Source: Microbacterium oryzae (lineage in GTDB: Bacteria > Actinomycetota > Actinomycetes > Actinomycetales > Microbacteriaceae). Taken from it: DNA of 64,000 nucleotides. The stretch covers positions 83,537 to 147,536 of the forward strand of contig NZ_JAUEPM010000008.1 in NCBI RefSeq assembly GCF_030406385.1, in the 5' to 3' direction. The notes below the pieces were generated by a model. The model searched no databases and had not been told where the DNA came from. It saw only the letters and a program-made list of their open reading frames with translations. Numbering within the stretch: position 1 is the stretch's first letter; each line of letters opens with the position of its first letter. A program made the translations under genes and the position numbers. Below are positions 7,611-17,285 of this stretch, piece by piece.

Positions 7611-10412
7611 ATGCACCATCCCCCTCCCCCGCGCGGCGTGCGCCGCGCGATCTGTCTGGCATCGACGGCCTGCATCGCGGCGGCCCTCGTCGCGCCGACG
7701 GCCGCGCAGGCGGCGGTCGCCCCCGGCGACGGCGTGCTCATCAACGAGATCTACGGCGGCGGCGGCAACAGCGGCGCGGCCTTCAGCCGCGACTTCGTCG
7801 AGATCGTCAACACGACGTCGCAGCCGCAGAGCCTCGACGGCTGGAGCGTGCAGTACGCGTCGGCCACCGGGTCGAGCTGGCAGGTGACGCCGCTCGGCGG
7901 CATCACGCTCGCCCCCGACGCGACTCTCGTCGTCGGCCAGGCGTACGGCTCCAACACCGCGCTGCCCGACATCGCAGCGGACGTAGAGGGCTCCACGGCG
8001 CTCAGCGGCTCGCAGGGCAAGGTGGCCCTCGTGTCCGACGACACCGCACTCTCCGGATCATCCGGTCTCGCGGCCGCGGACAGCGTCGTCGACTACGTCG
8101 GCTGGGGCGCCGCGACCGACTTCGCGGGCTCCCCGGCGCCCGCGACGACCAACGCCACCGCGATCACGCGCACCGACGGGGCCAACACGGCCGACAACGG
8201 CGCCGACTTCGTCACCGCTGCTCCCATTCCGGATGGCGCAGGCGGCGAGCCGACACCGGAACCCACGCCGGAGCCCACGCCCGAGCCGGGCGACCCGGTG
8301 GCCATCGCGGAGATCCAGGGCACCGGCGACCGGTCGCCGATGGTCGGCGCGACGGTCACCACGACCGGCATCGTGACTGCACGCTACCCCTCGGGCGGGC
8401 TGGACGGATACGTCGTGCAGACACCGGGCACCGGCGGCGATCTCGATCCCGCCGCGCACACCGCCTCCGACGCCCTGTTCGTGTACTCGACGGCGACCGT
8501 CGACGACGTGGCGATCGGCGACACGGTGGAGGTCACCGGCGAGGTCACCGAGTACTACGGCCTCACCGAGCTGTCGGTGCGCGCTGGCGGCGCCCGCGTC
8601 GTCGCCGACGCCGAGCCGGTCGCTCCGGCGGCGGTCGGATGGCCGGAGACGGACGAGGAGCGGGAGCGACTGGAGTCCATGCTCATCGCGCCGACGGGAG
8701 CCTTCACCGTCGCCGACACCTACGCCACGAACTCCTACGGCGAGGTCGTGCTGGCGGCGGGCGACGCGCCCCTGCGCCAGCCCACCGACGTCGCACGTCC
8801 CGGCAGCGCGGAGGCGCAGGCCGTGGCGGAGGACAACGCGGCCCGCCGGGTGACCCTGGACGACGGCTCCTCGGCGAGCTTCAGCGCGAACCGGGACCTC
8901 ACCCCCGCCTACATCTCGCTGGTCGAGCCCATCCGGGTCGGCGCGTCGGCGACGTTCACGGAGCCGCACATCGTCGACTTCCGCAACAGCGCCTGGAAGC
9001 TCAACCCCACCGAGCCGCTCGTCGCCGACGGGTCGGGGGCCGACGGCGTGGTGTTCGAGAACACGCGCACCGCCGCCCCCGAGGACGTCGGCGGCGACGT
9101 GAGCGTCGCGTCGTTCAACGTGCTCAACTACTTCACCACCCTCGGCGTCGATGACGCGAGCTGCGTGCCGTACCGCGACCGCGAGGGCGACGGCGTGAGC
9201 GTCGACGAGGGCTGCGATCAGCGCGGCGCCTGGGATGCCGAGGACTTCGAACGCCAGGAGGCGCGCATCGTCGCGGCGATCGACGCCCTCGACGCGAACG
9301 TGGTCGGGCTCATGGAGATCGAGAACTCGGCGCGTCTCGGAGAGGAGCCGGACGAGGCCCTCGCGACCCTGGTCGCCGCGCTCAACGAGGCAGCGGGCGC
9401 CGAGAAGTGGGCGTACGTGGCGTCGCCGGCGAACCTGCCCGATGCTAGCGAGCAGGACGTCATCACCTCCGCGCTCATCTACCAGCCGGCGGTGGTCTCG
9501 CCCGTGGGCGCGGCAGCCGCCCTCGACACCGGCGACGCGGAGGTGGACGCGTTCCAGAACGCCCGCGAGCCGATCGCGCAGACGTTCGCCGCCTCCGGCG
9601 GGGAGCCGTTCACCGTGGTGGTGAATCACTTCAAGTCGAAGGGCTCGGTCGGACCCTGGCCGGGGGATTCCGACGCCGGCGACGGCCAGGGCAACTCCAA
9701 TCAGTCGCGGGTGCTGCAGGCGCAGGCGCTCGCCGAGTGGATGGCGACCGACCCCACGGGAACCGGCGCCGAGGCGCAGCTGCTCGTGGGCGACTTCAAC
9801 TCCTACACGCAGGAGGACCCGATGCAGCTGCTCTACGAGGCCGGCTATGTCGACGCGGAGACGGTGTTCGGGTCGTCGGAGAGCAGCTACGTGTTCCAGG
9901 CGCTGTCGGGTTCTCTCGACCACGTGCTTCTGAACGACGCGGCCGCGGAGCTCGCGACCGGCGCCGACATCTGGTCGATCAACAGCGGCGAGGCCGTGGC
10001 GCTGGAGTACAGCCGCTACAACAGCCACGGCACGCTCTTCTACGAGCCGACTCCCTACCGCTCCAGCGACCACGACCCCGTGATCGTCGGGCTCGACACG
10101 GTCGATGAGGCCGCCGCGGTGGAGACGAGCACCTCGTTGCGGACGACGCCTCCGGGGCAGGCCAAGAAGGGCGAGCCGAACCTCCTCACCGCGACGGTGA
10201 CCACGGCCGACGACGCGGAGCCCGTCGGCACCGTCGAGTTCCACTGGGAGGGCCAGGTGCTCGGCGAGGTGCAGCTCGAGGACGGCACGGCAGTGCTCGC
10301 GGTGCCGGCGGATCTTCCGCCCGGGAATCACCGGGTCAGCGCCGTATTCGTCCCCGCCGGCGGCGGCTTCCTGCCGTCGGCGAGCAAGGAGCGCATGCTG
10401 GTCCTGCGCTGA
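7611..10412 (+). CDS. Secreted ExeM/NucH-type nuclease with lamin-tail domain
   Basis: This 933-residue exported protein starts at an ATG preceded by AAGGAGA seven bases upstream. A signal peptide covers about residues 1-35 and ends in APTAAQAA. Next is a lamin-tail domain (VLINEIYGGGGNSG) near residues 42-160, a short Thr-Pro-Glu repeat linker, an OB-like domain (EIQGTGDRSPMVGATVTTTG), then an endonuclease/exonuclease/phosphatase domain from VASFNVLNYFTT to SSDHDPVIVG. The last 90 residues look like an immunoglobulin-like repeat. There is no LPXTG sorting signal, so it is probably released. Relatives degrade extracellular DNA; the substrate here is inferred. A long minus-strand open frame across it is a codon-bias shadow. 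Confidence 0.9.
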   Translation: MHHPPPPRGVRRAICLASTACIAAALVAPTAAQAAVAPGDGVLINEIYGGGGNSGAAFSRDFVEIVNTTSQPQSLDGWSVQYASATGSSWQVTPLGGITLAPDATLVVGQAYGSNTALPDIAADVEGSTALSGSQGKVALVSDDTALSGSSGLAAADSVVDYVGWGAATDFAGSPAPATTNATAITRTDGANTADNGADFVTAAPIPDGAGGEPTPEPTPEPTPEPGDPVAIAEIQGTGDRSPMVGATVTTTGIVTARYPSGGLDGYVVQTPGTGGDLDPAAHTASDALFVYSTATVDDVAIGDTVEVTGEVTEYYGLTELSVRAGGARVVADAEPVAPAAVGWPETDEERERLESMLIAPTGAFTVADTYATNSYGEVVLAAGDAPLRQPTDVARPGSAEAQAVAEDNAARRVTLDDGSSASFSANRDLTPAYISLVEPIRVGASATFTEPHIVDFRNSAWKLNPTEPLVADGSGADGVVFENTRTAAPEDVGGDVSVASFNVLNYFTTLGVDDASCVPYRDREGDGVSVDEGCDQRGAWDAEDFERQEARIVAAIDALDANVVGLMEIENSARLGEEPDEALATLVAALNEAAGAEKWAYVASPANLPDASEQDVITSALIYQPAVVSPVGAAAALDTGDAEVDAFQNAREPIAQTFAASGGEPFTVVVNHFKSKGSVGPWPGDSDAGDGQGNSNQSRVLQAQALAEWMATDPTGTGAEAQLLVGDFNSYTQEDPMQLLYEAGYVDAETVFGSSESSYVFQALSGSLDHVLLNDAAAELATGADIWSINSGEAVALEYSRYNSHGTLFYEPTPYRSSDHDPVIVGLDTVDEAAAVETSTSLRTTPPGQAKKGEPNLLTATVTTADDAEPVGTVEFHWEGQVLGEVQLEDGTAVLAVPADLPPGNHRVSAVFVPAGGGFLPSASKERMLVLR

Positions 10413-10421
10413 CCTTCGCCC

Positions 10422-10464
10422 GGTCCGGGTCCCGCCGCGCGGCAGCGCGAGCCGGACCCGGACC
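10422..10464 (+). terminator. Terminator after the secreted nuclease gene
   Basis: GGTCCGGGTCC and GGACCCGGACC form a perfect 11-bp inverted repeat nine bases after the stop. The 21-base spacer is itself GC-rich and can fold. No T-tract follows, which is common in this group. Confidence 0.7.
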
Positions 10465-10587
10465 GCTCGCCACGCGCGGGCGCGAACATCGTCGATGGGA
10501 GCGAGCAGGGGTAGAGTCGACGCTCAACGTGTGCGATGAATGCGCTACCAGCGTGCTCAGCGCAGTCCGACGAAGGAAACCCCCGAC

Positions 10588-11571
10588 TTGATCCGTTACT
10601 TGCTCCGCCGCATCCTGGGGTGGCTGCTCATCATCGCCGTCGCGACGAACCTGACGTACTTCCTGGCGTGGCTCTACCTCGACCCGCGCAGCAACTACGT
10701 GGGGCGGCGCCCGCCGCTCTCGGAGCAGCAGATCGTCGCCCTCCTGGAGCCGCGCAACCTCAGCGACACCGTGCCGCTCTTCCAGCGCTGGTGGACCTGG
10801 CTCTCCGGCATTCTGACCCGGTGGGACTGGGGACTCAGCCCCACCGGCGGGTCGGTGAACGACGAGGTCGCCTACCGCATGTGGATCTCCGCGGAGCTCG
10901 TGCTGGGCGCGACCATCCTCACCGCGATCGTCGGCATCGCGATCGGCGTCTACACCGCCTCCCGCCAGTACAAGCTCGCCGACCGGATCGGCCAGGCGAC
11001 CTCGATCGTCACCATGAACATCCCCGTGGTGGTCGCGGCCCTCGGCATCGTCCTCATCGCGATCTCGATCAACCAGGCCGTGGGCACCCGGGTGTTCTAC
11101 GTCACCGGATCGTCCAGCGTGGGAGTCGAGGGCTTCTTCCCCGTCGTCGTCGACGTCGTCCAGCACCTGACCCTGCCCACCCTGGGTCTCGTGCTGACGG
11201 GATACGCCGCGTACCACTTCCTCCAGCGCTCGCTGCTCCTGGACAACATCAGCGCCGACTACGTCCGCACCGCGCGGGCGAAGGGTCTGACCAAGGCGCA
11301 GGCCATCCGTCGGCACGCGCTGCGCACGTCGCTCATCCCCGTGACCACGCAGGTGGCGTTCAACATCCCCGCCGCCTTCACCGGGGCCATCCTCACCGAG
11401 TCGATCTTCGGATGGAGCGGCATGGGCCAGTACTTCGCCCAGACCATCTCGACGAACGACATCCACGGCACGGTCGCCACCGCGGCCTTCGGCGCCTTCA
11501 TGACATTCATCGGTGCGATGCTCGCGGACGTCGCGGTCGTCGCCCTCGACCCCCGAGTGCGGGTGAGCTGA
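10588..11571 (+). CDS. Dipeptide/oligopeptide ABC transporter permease, DppB type
   Basis: This 327-residue inner-membrane permease has six predicted membrane segments. The first is at LLRRILGWLLIIAVATNLTY, and a BPD_transp_1 core contains the EAA-like loop TARAKGLTKAQAIRRHALR. I start it at the TTG at 10588, which has GAAGGAAA about nine bases upstream and gives the family N-terminus MIRYLLRRI. An in-frame upstream ATG would add a charged, unconserved leader. It is the first gene of a four-cistron importer. An odd 40-residue insertion with GSVNDEVAYR before the core is common in the actinobacterial subgroup. Confidence 0.93.
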   Translation: MIRYLLRRILGWLLIIAVATNLTYFLAWLYLDPRSNYVGRRPPLSEQQIVALLEPRNLSDTVPLFQRWWTWLSGILTRWDWGLSPTGGSVNDEVAYRMWISAELVLGATILTAIVGIAIGVYTASRQYKLADRIGQATSIVTMNIPVVVAALGIVLIAISINQAVGTRVFYVTGSSSVGVEGFFPVVVDVVQHLTLPTLGLVLTGYAAYHFLQRSLLLDNISADYVRTARAKGLTKAQAIRRHALRTSLIPVTTQVAFNIPAAFTGAILTESIFGWSGMGQYFAQTISTNDIHGTVATAAFGAFMTFIGAMLADVAVVALDPRVRVS

Positions 11572-11572
11572 C

Positions 11573-12514
11573 ATGACGATCACAGATATGCGCGATCCCC
11601 TCGAGCACGGAGACAACCCGCCCCCCGCGGTCTCGGCGGTGAGCGGCGGACGCAGCAAGCCGCTGCGGAAGTCCTCGCTGTACGTCCGGCGCTTCATGCG
11701 CAACCGGCCCGCCGTCGCCGGCATCGTGATCTTCCTCCTGCTGGTGCTGTTCGCGGTCGTCGGTCCGCTGTTCCAGAAGTACGACCACATCGAGCTCGAC
11801 TTCCTCGCGCTCAGCGACGCGCCGAACGCCGACCACTGGTTCGGCACGAACAACTCCGGCAACGACCTCTACGCCATGGTCGTCGTGGGTCTGCAGCGGT
11901 CCATGATGATCGCGGTGGGCGTCTCCGTGGGGACGACCGTGATCTCGGCGCTCGTCGGCGCCGCGGCGGCCTACTTCGGCGGCTGGTTCGAGAAGACCGC
12001 GCTCGCGGTCATCCACTTCCTCATGGCGGTGCCGACCTTCCTCATCATCGCGATGATCTCCAACGACTCGGGCGGTGACTGGCGCGTGATCACCCTCGTG
12101 CTGATCCTGACGAACTGGTTCATCGCGGCTCGCACGATCTGGACGCTGTCGCTGTCGATCCGGGAGCGGGAGTACATCCAGGCGGCGCGCTACATGGGCG
12201 TCAGCGGCTTCCGGATCGTGCTGCGCCACATGATCCCGAACATCGGGTCGCTCCTGGTCATCAACTTCACCCTCGGCGTCGTCAGCGCGGTCATGCTCGA
12301 GACGGGCCTGTCGTTCCTCGGCTTCGGCGTGAAGCTCCCCGACGTCTCGCTCGGGTCGCTCATCGGCACCGGGTCCGGCATCATCACCAGCGCGCCGTGG
12401 ATGTTCTTCTTCCCCGCCGGCGCCCTCACCCTGCTCACGGTCTCGATGGCGCTCGTCGCCGACGGCCTGCGCGACGCCCTCGACCCGACTTCGGCGGCTG
12501 GAGGCCGCGCATGA
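11573..12514 (+). CDS. Dipeptide/oligopeptide ABC transporter permease, DppC type
   Basis: This 313-residue partner permease begins one base after the DppB-type stop. It has an N-terminal OppC leader segment (RNRPAVAGIVIFLLLVLFAV), the extracellular HWFGTNNSGNDLYA motif typical of DppC/OppC, and an EAA loop near YIQAARYMGVSGFRIVLRHM. The two permeases form the heterodimeric channel. Its stop overlaps the ATPase start (ATGA), so the operon is translationally coupled. Confidence 0.95.
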   Translation: MTITDMRDPLEHGDNPPPAVSAVSGGRSKPLRKSSLYVRRFMRNRPAVAGIVIFLLLVLFAVVGPLFQKYDHIELDFLALSDAPNADHWFGTNNSGNDLYAMVVVGLQRSMMIAVGVSVGTTVISALVGAAAAYFGGWFEKTALAVIHFLMAVPTFLIIAMISNDSGGDWRVITLVLILTNWFIAARTIWTLSLSIREREYIQAARYMGVSGFRIVLRHMIPNIGSLLVINFTLGVVSAVMLETGLSFLGFGVKLPDVSLGSLIGTGSGIITSAPWMFFFPAGALTLLTVSMALVADGLRDALDPTSAAGGRA

Positions 12515-14439
12515 ACGCACCTGTTCTCTCCGTCCGCGACCTGCGGGTCAGCTTCGCCTCCGAGGCCGGAAGGGTCGACGCCGTCCGCGGCGTCTCCTTC
12601 GACCTCCTCCCCGGCCGCTCGCTCGGCATCGTCGGCGAGTCGGGGTCCGGCAAGTCGGTCACGTCGCTGGCGATCATGGGCCTCCTCGCCGAAACGGCCC
12701 ACGTCACCGGCTCGATCACGTTCGACGGGGAGGAGCTGCTCGGCAAGACCGACAAGCAGATGTCGGCCATCCGCGGCAACGGCCTGGCGATGATCTTCCA
12801 GGACCCGCTGACGTCGCTCACCCCCGTGTACACGATCGGCGATCAGCTCGTGGAGGCGCTCGTCGTCCACGACTCCGGGATGAGCCGCAAGCAGGCCTGG
12901 GAGCGGGGCATCGAGCTGCTGACCCTCGTCGGGATCACCGAACCGGAGCGGCGCATGAAGTCGTTCCCGCACGAGTTCTCCGGCGGCATGCGGCAGCGCG
13001 TGGTGATCGCGATCGCGATGGCCAACAAGCCCAAGCTCATCATCGCCGACGAGCCGACGACCGCCCTCGACGTGACCATCCAGGCGCAGATCCTCGATCT
13101 CATCCGCACCGCCCAGCGCGAGACCGGTGCCGCGGTGATCATGATCACGCACGACATGGGCGTGGTGGCGAACATCGCCGACGACGTCCTCGTCATGTAC
13201 GCGGGCAAGCCGATCGAGCAGGCGCCCGCCGTCGAGCTGTTCGACGACACCCGGATGCCCTACACGATCGGCCTGCTCGGGGCCATCCCTCGGGTCGACC
13301 GCAAGCAGAAGGAGCCGCTGGTCGCCATCCAGGGCAACCCGCCGCTGCTCATCGACCTGCCCGACGCGTGCCCCTTCGCGGATCGCTGCCCCATCGTGCT
13401 CGACGCGTGCCGCGCCGGCGAGCCCGCCCTCATCCCCGTCGGCGGCCGAGAGGACCATCTCGCCGCGTGCATCCGCGCCGACGAGATCCGCTCGGGCATC
13501 ATCGGCGGGCGCCCCGTGTACCCGGTCCCGGAGATCCCGGAGGGCGACCTCGTGCGCGTGCCGCGCGAGGAGCGCGAGACGGTGCTCGAGGTGTCGCACC
13601 TGTCGAAGACCTTCCCGATCCTCAAGGGCGTCCTCAAGCGCAAGGTGGGCGAGGTGCAGGCGGTCAAGGACATCTCCTTCGACATCAAGCAGGGCGAGAC
13701 CCTCGCGATCGTCGGCGAGTCGGGATCGGGCAAGACGACGACGCTCCTCGAGATCATGGAGTTCTCCGCTCCCGAGGGCGGGGACATCCTGCTCGGCGGC
13801 ACGAGCGTTCGCGACCTGAAGGGCCACAAGCGCGAGCGGATCGCGCGGCGCGACATCCAGATCGTCTTCCAGGACCCGATGGGCGCGCTCGACCCGCGCA
13901 TGACGGTGTTCGACATCATCGCCGAGCCGCTGCAGACGATCGGCGTCTCGAAGGAGCGCACCCACGAGCGGGTGGACGAGCTCATGGGACTGGTCGGCCT
14001 GAACCCCGCACACAGCGACCGGTTCCCGCAGGCGTTCTCCGGCGGTCAGCGGCAGCGCATCGGCATCGCCCGGGCGCTCGCCACCGAGCCGAAGCTCGTC
14101 GTGCTCGACGAGCCGGTCTCCGCGCTCGATGTGTCGATCCAGGCGGGTGTGCTCAACCTGCTCGACGAGCTGAAGACGCGCCTCGGGATCAGCTACCTCT
14201 TCGTCGCCCACGACCTTTCGGTCGTGCGGCATCTCGCGGATCGCGTCGCCGTGATGTACCGCGGCGACTTCGTGGAGTTCGGCGACGTCGACGACGTGTT
14301 CGACAGCCCGCAGCACCCCTACACGCAGGCGCTGCTGTCGGCCATCCCCATCCCCGACCCGAAGATCGAGCGCGGGCGCCAGCGCGTCGAGCTCGACCCC
14401 AGCGCGTTCAGCAGCGGCGGCCAGGCGCGCGCCAGCTGA
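12511..14439 (+). CDS. Fused DppD-DppF type ABC ATPase
   Basis: This 642-residue protein joins the two ATPases of a peptide importer. The first half has Walker A GESGSGKS, signature FSGGMRQR and Walker B LIIADEPTTALD. The second has GESGSGKT, FSGGQRQR and LVVLDEPVSALD. The oligopeptide-type C-terminal extension with cysteines, CPFADRCPIVLDAC, follows the first ATPase, and such cysteines can bind an iron-sulfur cluster in DppD relatives. The ATG at 12511 overlaps the previous stop. Fusion of D and F subunits is frequent in Actinobacteria. Confidence 0.94.
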   Translation: MNAPVLSVRDLRVSFASEAGRVDAVRGVSFDLLPGRSLGIVGESGSGKSVTSLAIMGLLAETAHVTGSITFDGEELLGKTDKQMSAIRGNGLAMIFQDPLTSLTPVYTIGDQLVEALVVHDSGMSRKQAWERGIELLTLVGITEPERRMKSFPHEFSGGMRQRVVIAIAMANKPKLIIADEPTTALDVTIQAQILDLIRTAQRETGAAVIMITHDMGVVANIADDVLVMYAGKPIEQAPAVELFDDTRMPYTIGLLGAIPRVDRKQKEPLVAIQGNPPLLIDLPDACPFADRCPIVLDACRAGEPALIPVGGREDHLAACIRADEIRSGIIGGRPVYPVPEIPEGDLVRVPREERETVLEVSHLSKTFPILKGVLKRKVGEVQAVKDISFDIKQGETLAIVGESGSGKTTTLLEIMEFSAPEGGDILLGGTSVRDLKGHKRERIARRDIQIVFQDPMGALDPRMTVFDIIAEPLQTIGVSKERTHERVDELMGLVGLNPAHSDRFPQAFSGGQRQRIGIARALATEPKLVVLDEPVSALDVSIQAGVLNLLDELKTRLGISYLFVAHDLSVVRHLADRVAVMYRGDFVEFGDVDDVFDSPQHPYTQALLSAIPIPDPKIERGRQRVELDPSAFSSGGQARAS

Positions 14440-14447
14440 CGATGTAG

Positions 14448-14481
14448 CCCGAGCGCGGAACGCAGCAGTACCGCGCTCGGG
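14448..14481 (+). terminator. Hairpin between transporter ATPase and binding-protein gene
   Basis: CCCGAGCGCGG and CCGCGCTCGGG form a perfect 11-bp stem with a 12-base loop, eight bases after the ATPase stop, followed by TTCCTC. It could end transcription or protect the 3' end of the permease-ATPase message, allowing the downstream binding-protein gene to be expressed at a different level. Confidence 0.7.
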
Positions 14482-14606
14482 TTCCTCGAGATCGGGGCAC
14501 GCAGGTCACGGCTCGCTCACGTTCCGGCACGAGCGGCCTTCCCGCGATTAGCCTCGATCTCATCTCTCCCACATCCCCACGCCTGCGAAGGCGCGAAAGG
14601 AGCACC

Positions 14607-16337
14607 ATGAAGAAGCAGCAGAAGTGGATCGGGGCCGCGGCCGCAGCCGGCACGCTGGCCCTCGTCCTCGCGGGCTGTGCCGGTGGCGGCGGCGGTGACA
14701 ACGGCGGCGGCAGCGCTTCCGGCGGCGGAAACGAAGGCGCGACCGAGATCACCGGCGCGGACTACAACCCGCAGCCACGCGAGAACCTGCAGCAGGGCGG
14801 CGAAGCGACCTTCCCGATCACCGAGATCCCCGAGCAGCTCAACGCCAACCACTCGGACGGGTCTGTCGACACCGCGACGCTGTGGGAGTGGTACAACCCG
14901 CAGACGATCCTGATGACGCCCGAGGGCGAGGCGTACGCCAACCCCAACTACCTGACGGACTGGACGACGGAGGAAGTCGACGGCAAGACCGTCGTCACCT
15001 ACACGATCAATCCCGATGCGGTCTGGAACGACGGCTCGCCCATCACCTGGGAGGCGTACAACCAGACGTGGATCGCGAACCGCTCGCTGGACGAGGGCTA
15101 CGTCCCGAATTCCACCGACGGCTACTCCCTCATCGAGTCGGTCGAGCAGGGCGAGGACGACCGCCAGGCCGTCGTCACCTTCACGCAGGTCTACCCGTGG
15201 ACCGACGGTCTGTTCTGGCACCTGGTGAACCCGGCGATCAACACGCCCGAGCTCTTCAACGAGGCGTATGTCAGCGAGCTGAACCCCGAGTGGGGCGCCG
15301 GCCCGTACAAGGTCGACGAGTTCGACGCCAACGGCGGCACCGTCACCTTCGTGCCGAACGAGAACTGGTGGGGCGACGAGCCGATGCTCGACAAGGTCAC
15401 CTTCCGTGTGCTCGACGACACCGCCGAGATCAACGCGTTCCGCAACGGCGAGATCGACTGGGCGCTGACCAACACCGAGGATCGCCTCGCGCAGGTCGCG
15501 GACATGGATGGCGTCGTCACCTACCGCGCGCAGCGCACGGCGACGAACCTCCTCGAGATCAACGCCGAGCGCGAGCAGTTCGCCGACCTCGAGGTCCGTC
15601 AGGCACTCCTCATGGCGATCAACCGCGACCAGATCAAGGAGGTCGTCTGGAACGGACTCGACTACACCGAGCCCGACTCCAACTCGCTGCTGCTCTTCCC
15701 GTTCCAGGAGGGGTACACCGACGCTCTGACCGAGGCGGGCTGGGAGTACAACGTCGAGGAGGCCAACGCGATCCTCGACGAGGCCGGCTGGACGATGGGC
15801 GACGACGGCGTCCGCGAGAAGGACGGCGTCCGGCTCGAGGGCGTGCTGCCGCTGTTCGGTGACGACCCGGTCGTCGAGGCGCGCGGCCGCATCATCCAGA
15901 CGCAGCTCGCCGAGGTCGGCGCCGCGATCACGCCCGAGGTGCGCCCGTCGTCCGACTTCTCGAACGACCTCACGACGAAGAACTGGGACCTCGTCATGCT
16001 GGGCTTCTCGTCGAGCGACCCGTACGGGGTGGCCTACATGTGCCAGATCTACTGCTCGGACAGCGGCCTGAACCTCTCGTCGACCGGTACGCCGGAGATC
16101 GACGAGCGGATCGCGAACGAGGTCTCCGCGCTGCCGACGGCCGAGGAGCAGACCGAAGCCGGCATGGAGCTCGAGGCGGAGATCATCGCTGAGACGTGGG
16201 GCATCCTCCCGCTCTACGCCGGTCCGCAGATCGTGACGGCCAAGGAGGGTCTGGCGAACCTGACCCCCGAGACCTACACGGGCCTGGACCTCTTCGGCCT
16301 GCAGCCGGTGGAGAACACGGGCTGGATGAAGGAGTAG
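14607..16337 (+). CDS. Family 5 substrate-binding lipoprotein of the peptide ABC importer
   Basis: This 576-residue extracytoplasmic binding protein has a lipoprotein signal peptide ending in LALVLAGCAGG, so Cys24 should be lipidated and anchored in the outer face of the membrane. A Gly/Ser-rich tether follows. The SBP_bac_5 fold is shown by TVVTYTINPDAVWNDGSPIT and later EINAFRNGEIDW. AAAGGAG lies five bases before the ATG. It is the last gene of the importer locus and is separated from the ATPase by a hairpin. The ligand (peptide, nickel or sugar oligomer) cannot be assigned from sequence. Confidence 0.94.
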   Translation: MKKQQKWIGAAAAAGTLALVLAGCAGGGGGDNGGGSASGGGNEGATEITGADYNPQPRENLQQGGEATFPITEIPEQLNANHSDGSVDTATLWEWYNPQTILMTPEGEAYANPNYLTDWTTEEVDGKTVVTYTINPDAVWNDGSPITWEAYNQTWIANRSLDEGYVPNSTDGYSLIESVEQGEDDRQAVVTFTQVYPWTDGLFWHLVNPAINTPELFNEAYVSELNPEWGAGPYKVDEFDANGGTVTFVPNENWWGDEPMLDKVTFRVLDDTAEINAFRNGEIDWALTNTEDRLAQVADMDGVVTYRAQRTATNLLEINAEREQFADLEVRQALLMAINRDQIKEVVWNGLDYTEPDSNSLLLFPFQEGYTDALTEAGWEYNVEEANAILDEAGWTMGDDGVREKDGVRLEGVLPLFGDDPVVEARGRIIQTQLAEVGAAITPEVRPSSDFSNDLTTKNWDLVMLGFSSSDPYGVAYMCQIYCSDSGLNLSSTGTPEIDERIANEVSALPTAEEQTEAGMELEAEIIAETWGILPLYAGPQIVTAKEGLANLTPETYTGLDLFGLQPVENTGWMKE

Positions 16338-16353
16338 TCACCGCTCTCCGGGA

Positions 16354-16381
16354 GGGGCCGACGGCAGCTGCCGTCGGCCCC
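16354..16381 (+). terminator. Terminator of the ABC importer operon
   Basis: GGGGCCGACGGCAG is followed at once by its exact complement CTGCCGTCGGCCCC, a 28-bp perfect palindrome 17 bases after the stop. A few bases in its centre must form the loop. CTTCC follows. Confidence 0.85.
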
Positions 16382-16407
16382 TTCCGCGTCGTCGATAGCA
16401 TGGCGGC

Positions 16408-17139
16408 ATGAGCGTGCAGGTGGTCCTCGTGCACGGCATCCGCACGTCGGCGACGATGTGGCGGGCGCAGGTGGCGCACCTGCAGCGGCGCGGCGTCGTG
16501 GTGCACGCCATCGACCTGCCGGGGCACGGGTCGCGGATGGATGAGGAGTGGTCTCTCGAGGAGGCCTTCGCCACCATCGACAGGGCCGTCCGCTCGGCGG
16601 GCACCTCCGGACCCGTCCTTCTCGTCGGCCATTCGATGGGCGGGCTGCTGTCCCTCGCACTCCTCGCGCGGGATGACGCGCCGCCCGTGGCGGGCTTCAT
16701 CGCCGTCGGGGCGACGGCGCTCCCCCGCGGCGCGGGTCTCCGCCTGTATCGCCTCCTCCTGCGTGGCATGCAGCGGATGCCCGGAAACGGCATGTGGCTC
16801 GTCAGGCGCGTGCTGCGGGCGACGCTTCCCGAAGACACGCGCCTCGACTTCGGGGCCGGAGGGTATGCCCTCCGCTCGGAGGACGCGGCCCTGTCCAGCC
16901 TCGCGGCCCTGGACATCCGCTCGGCCCTGCCACGGCTGCGCACGCGTGTATGGTTCGTCAACGGCGAGTGGGATCAGCTGCGCCTGCACGAGGGGCTCTT
17001 CACGCGCCTCGTGCCGCACGCCGAACTCGTCGTCGTGCCGCGGTCGACGCATCTCGTCACCGCGATGCGGCCCGAGGTCTTCGCCGCCGTGCTCGAACTC
17101 GCGATCGCGACCGTCGGGCGAGCGGATGGCCAGGGCTGA
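16408..17139 (+). CDS. Alpha/beta hydrolase
   Basis: This 243-residue alpha/beta-hydrolase-fold protein has an oxyanion-hole region VVLVHGIRTS, nucleophile elbow GHSMGG (serine near residue 76), a likely acid in WFVNGEWDQL and a catalytic histidine in RSTHLVTAM. No signal peptide is present, so it is cytoplasmic. It resembles monoacylglycerol-lipase/pimeloyl-type hydrolases but the substrate is unknown. It lies between the importer terminator and rpsT. Confidence 0.88.
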   Translation: MSVQVVLVHGIRTSATMWRAQVAHLQRRGVVVHAIDLPGHGSRMDEEWSLEEAFATIDRAVRSAGTSGPVLLVGHSMGGLLSLALLARDDAPPVAGFIAVGATALPRGAGLRLYRLLLRGMQRMPGNGMWLVRRVLRATLPEDTRLDFGAGGYALRSEDAALSSLAALDIRSALPRLRTRVWFVNGEWDQLRLHEGLFTRLVPHAELVVVPRSTHLVTAMRPEVFAAVLELAIATVGRADGQG

Positions 17140-17183
17140 CCTGGTAGCATTGGTCCTTGGCTTGCGTGTGGGGGCACCCACAC
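17121..17183 (+). promoter_or_regulatory. Possible rpsT promoter and leader hairpin
   Basis: TAGCAT at 17144-17149 is a plausible -10 just after the hydrolase stop, though no strong -35 is seen. GTGTGGG and CCCACAC form a perfect 7-bp hairpin at 17166-17183 in the resulting roughly 130-base leader. S20 genes often carry structured leaders, but I cannot show that this one regulates. Confidence 0.4.
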
Positions 17184-17285
17184 AGCCGTACGACGCCCCT
17201 CTCTCGTCACGCGGCAACTGAAGAAGCACACTCGGGTCGGCCGTCACAGGATCGCCCGAATCACTCCGAACGAAAGTCATTCGAC

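Noticed and set aside
4874..9154. A 1426-codon plus-strand open frame across lepA and neighbours
   Set aside because: It runs antisense to lepA and DUF1990 and then out of frame through the nuclease gene; no domain, only codon-bias openness.
8058..10331. A 757-codon minus-strand open frame across the secreted nuclease gene
   Set aside because: Arginine-, histidine- and valine-rich composition without domains; it is the antisense shadow of a clearly coding high-GC gene.
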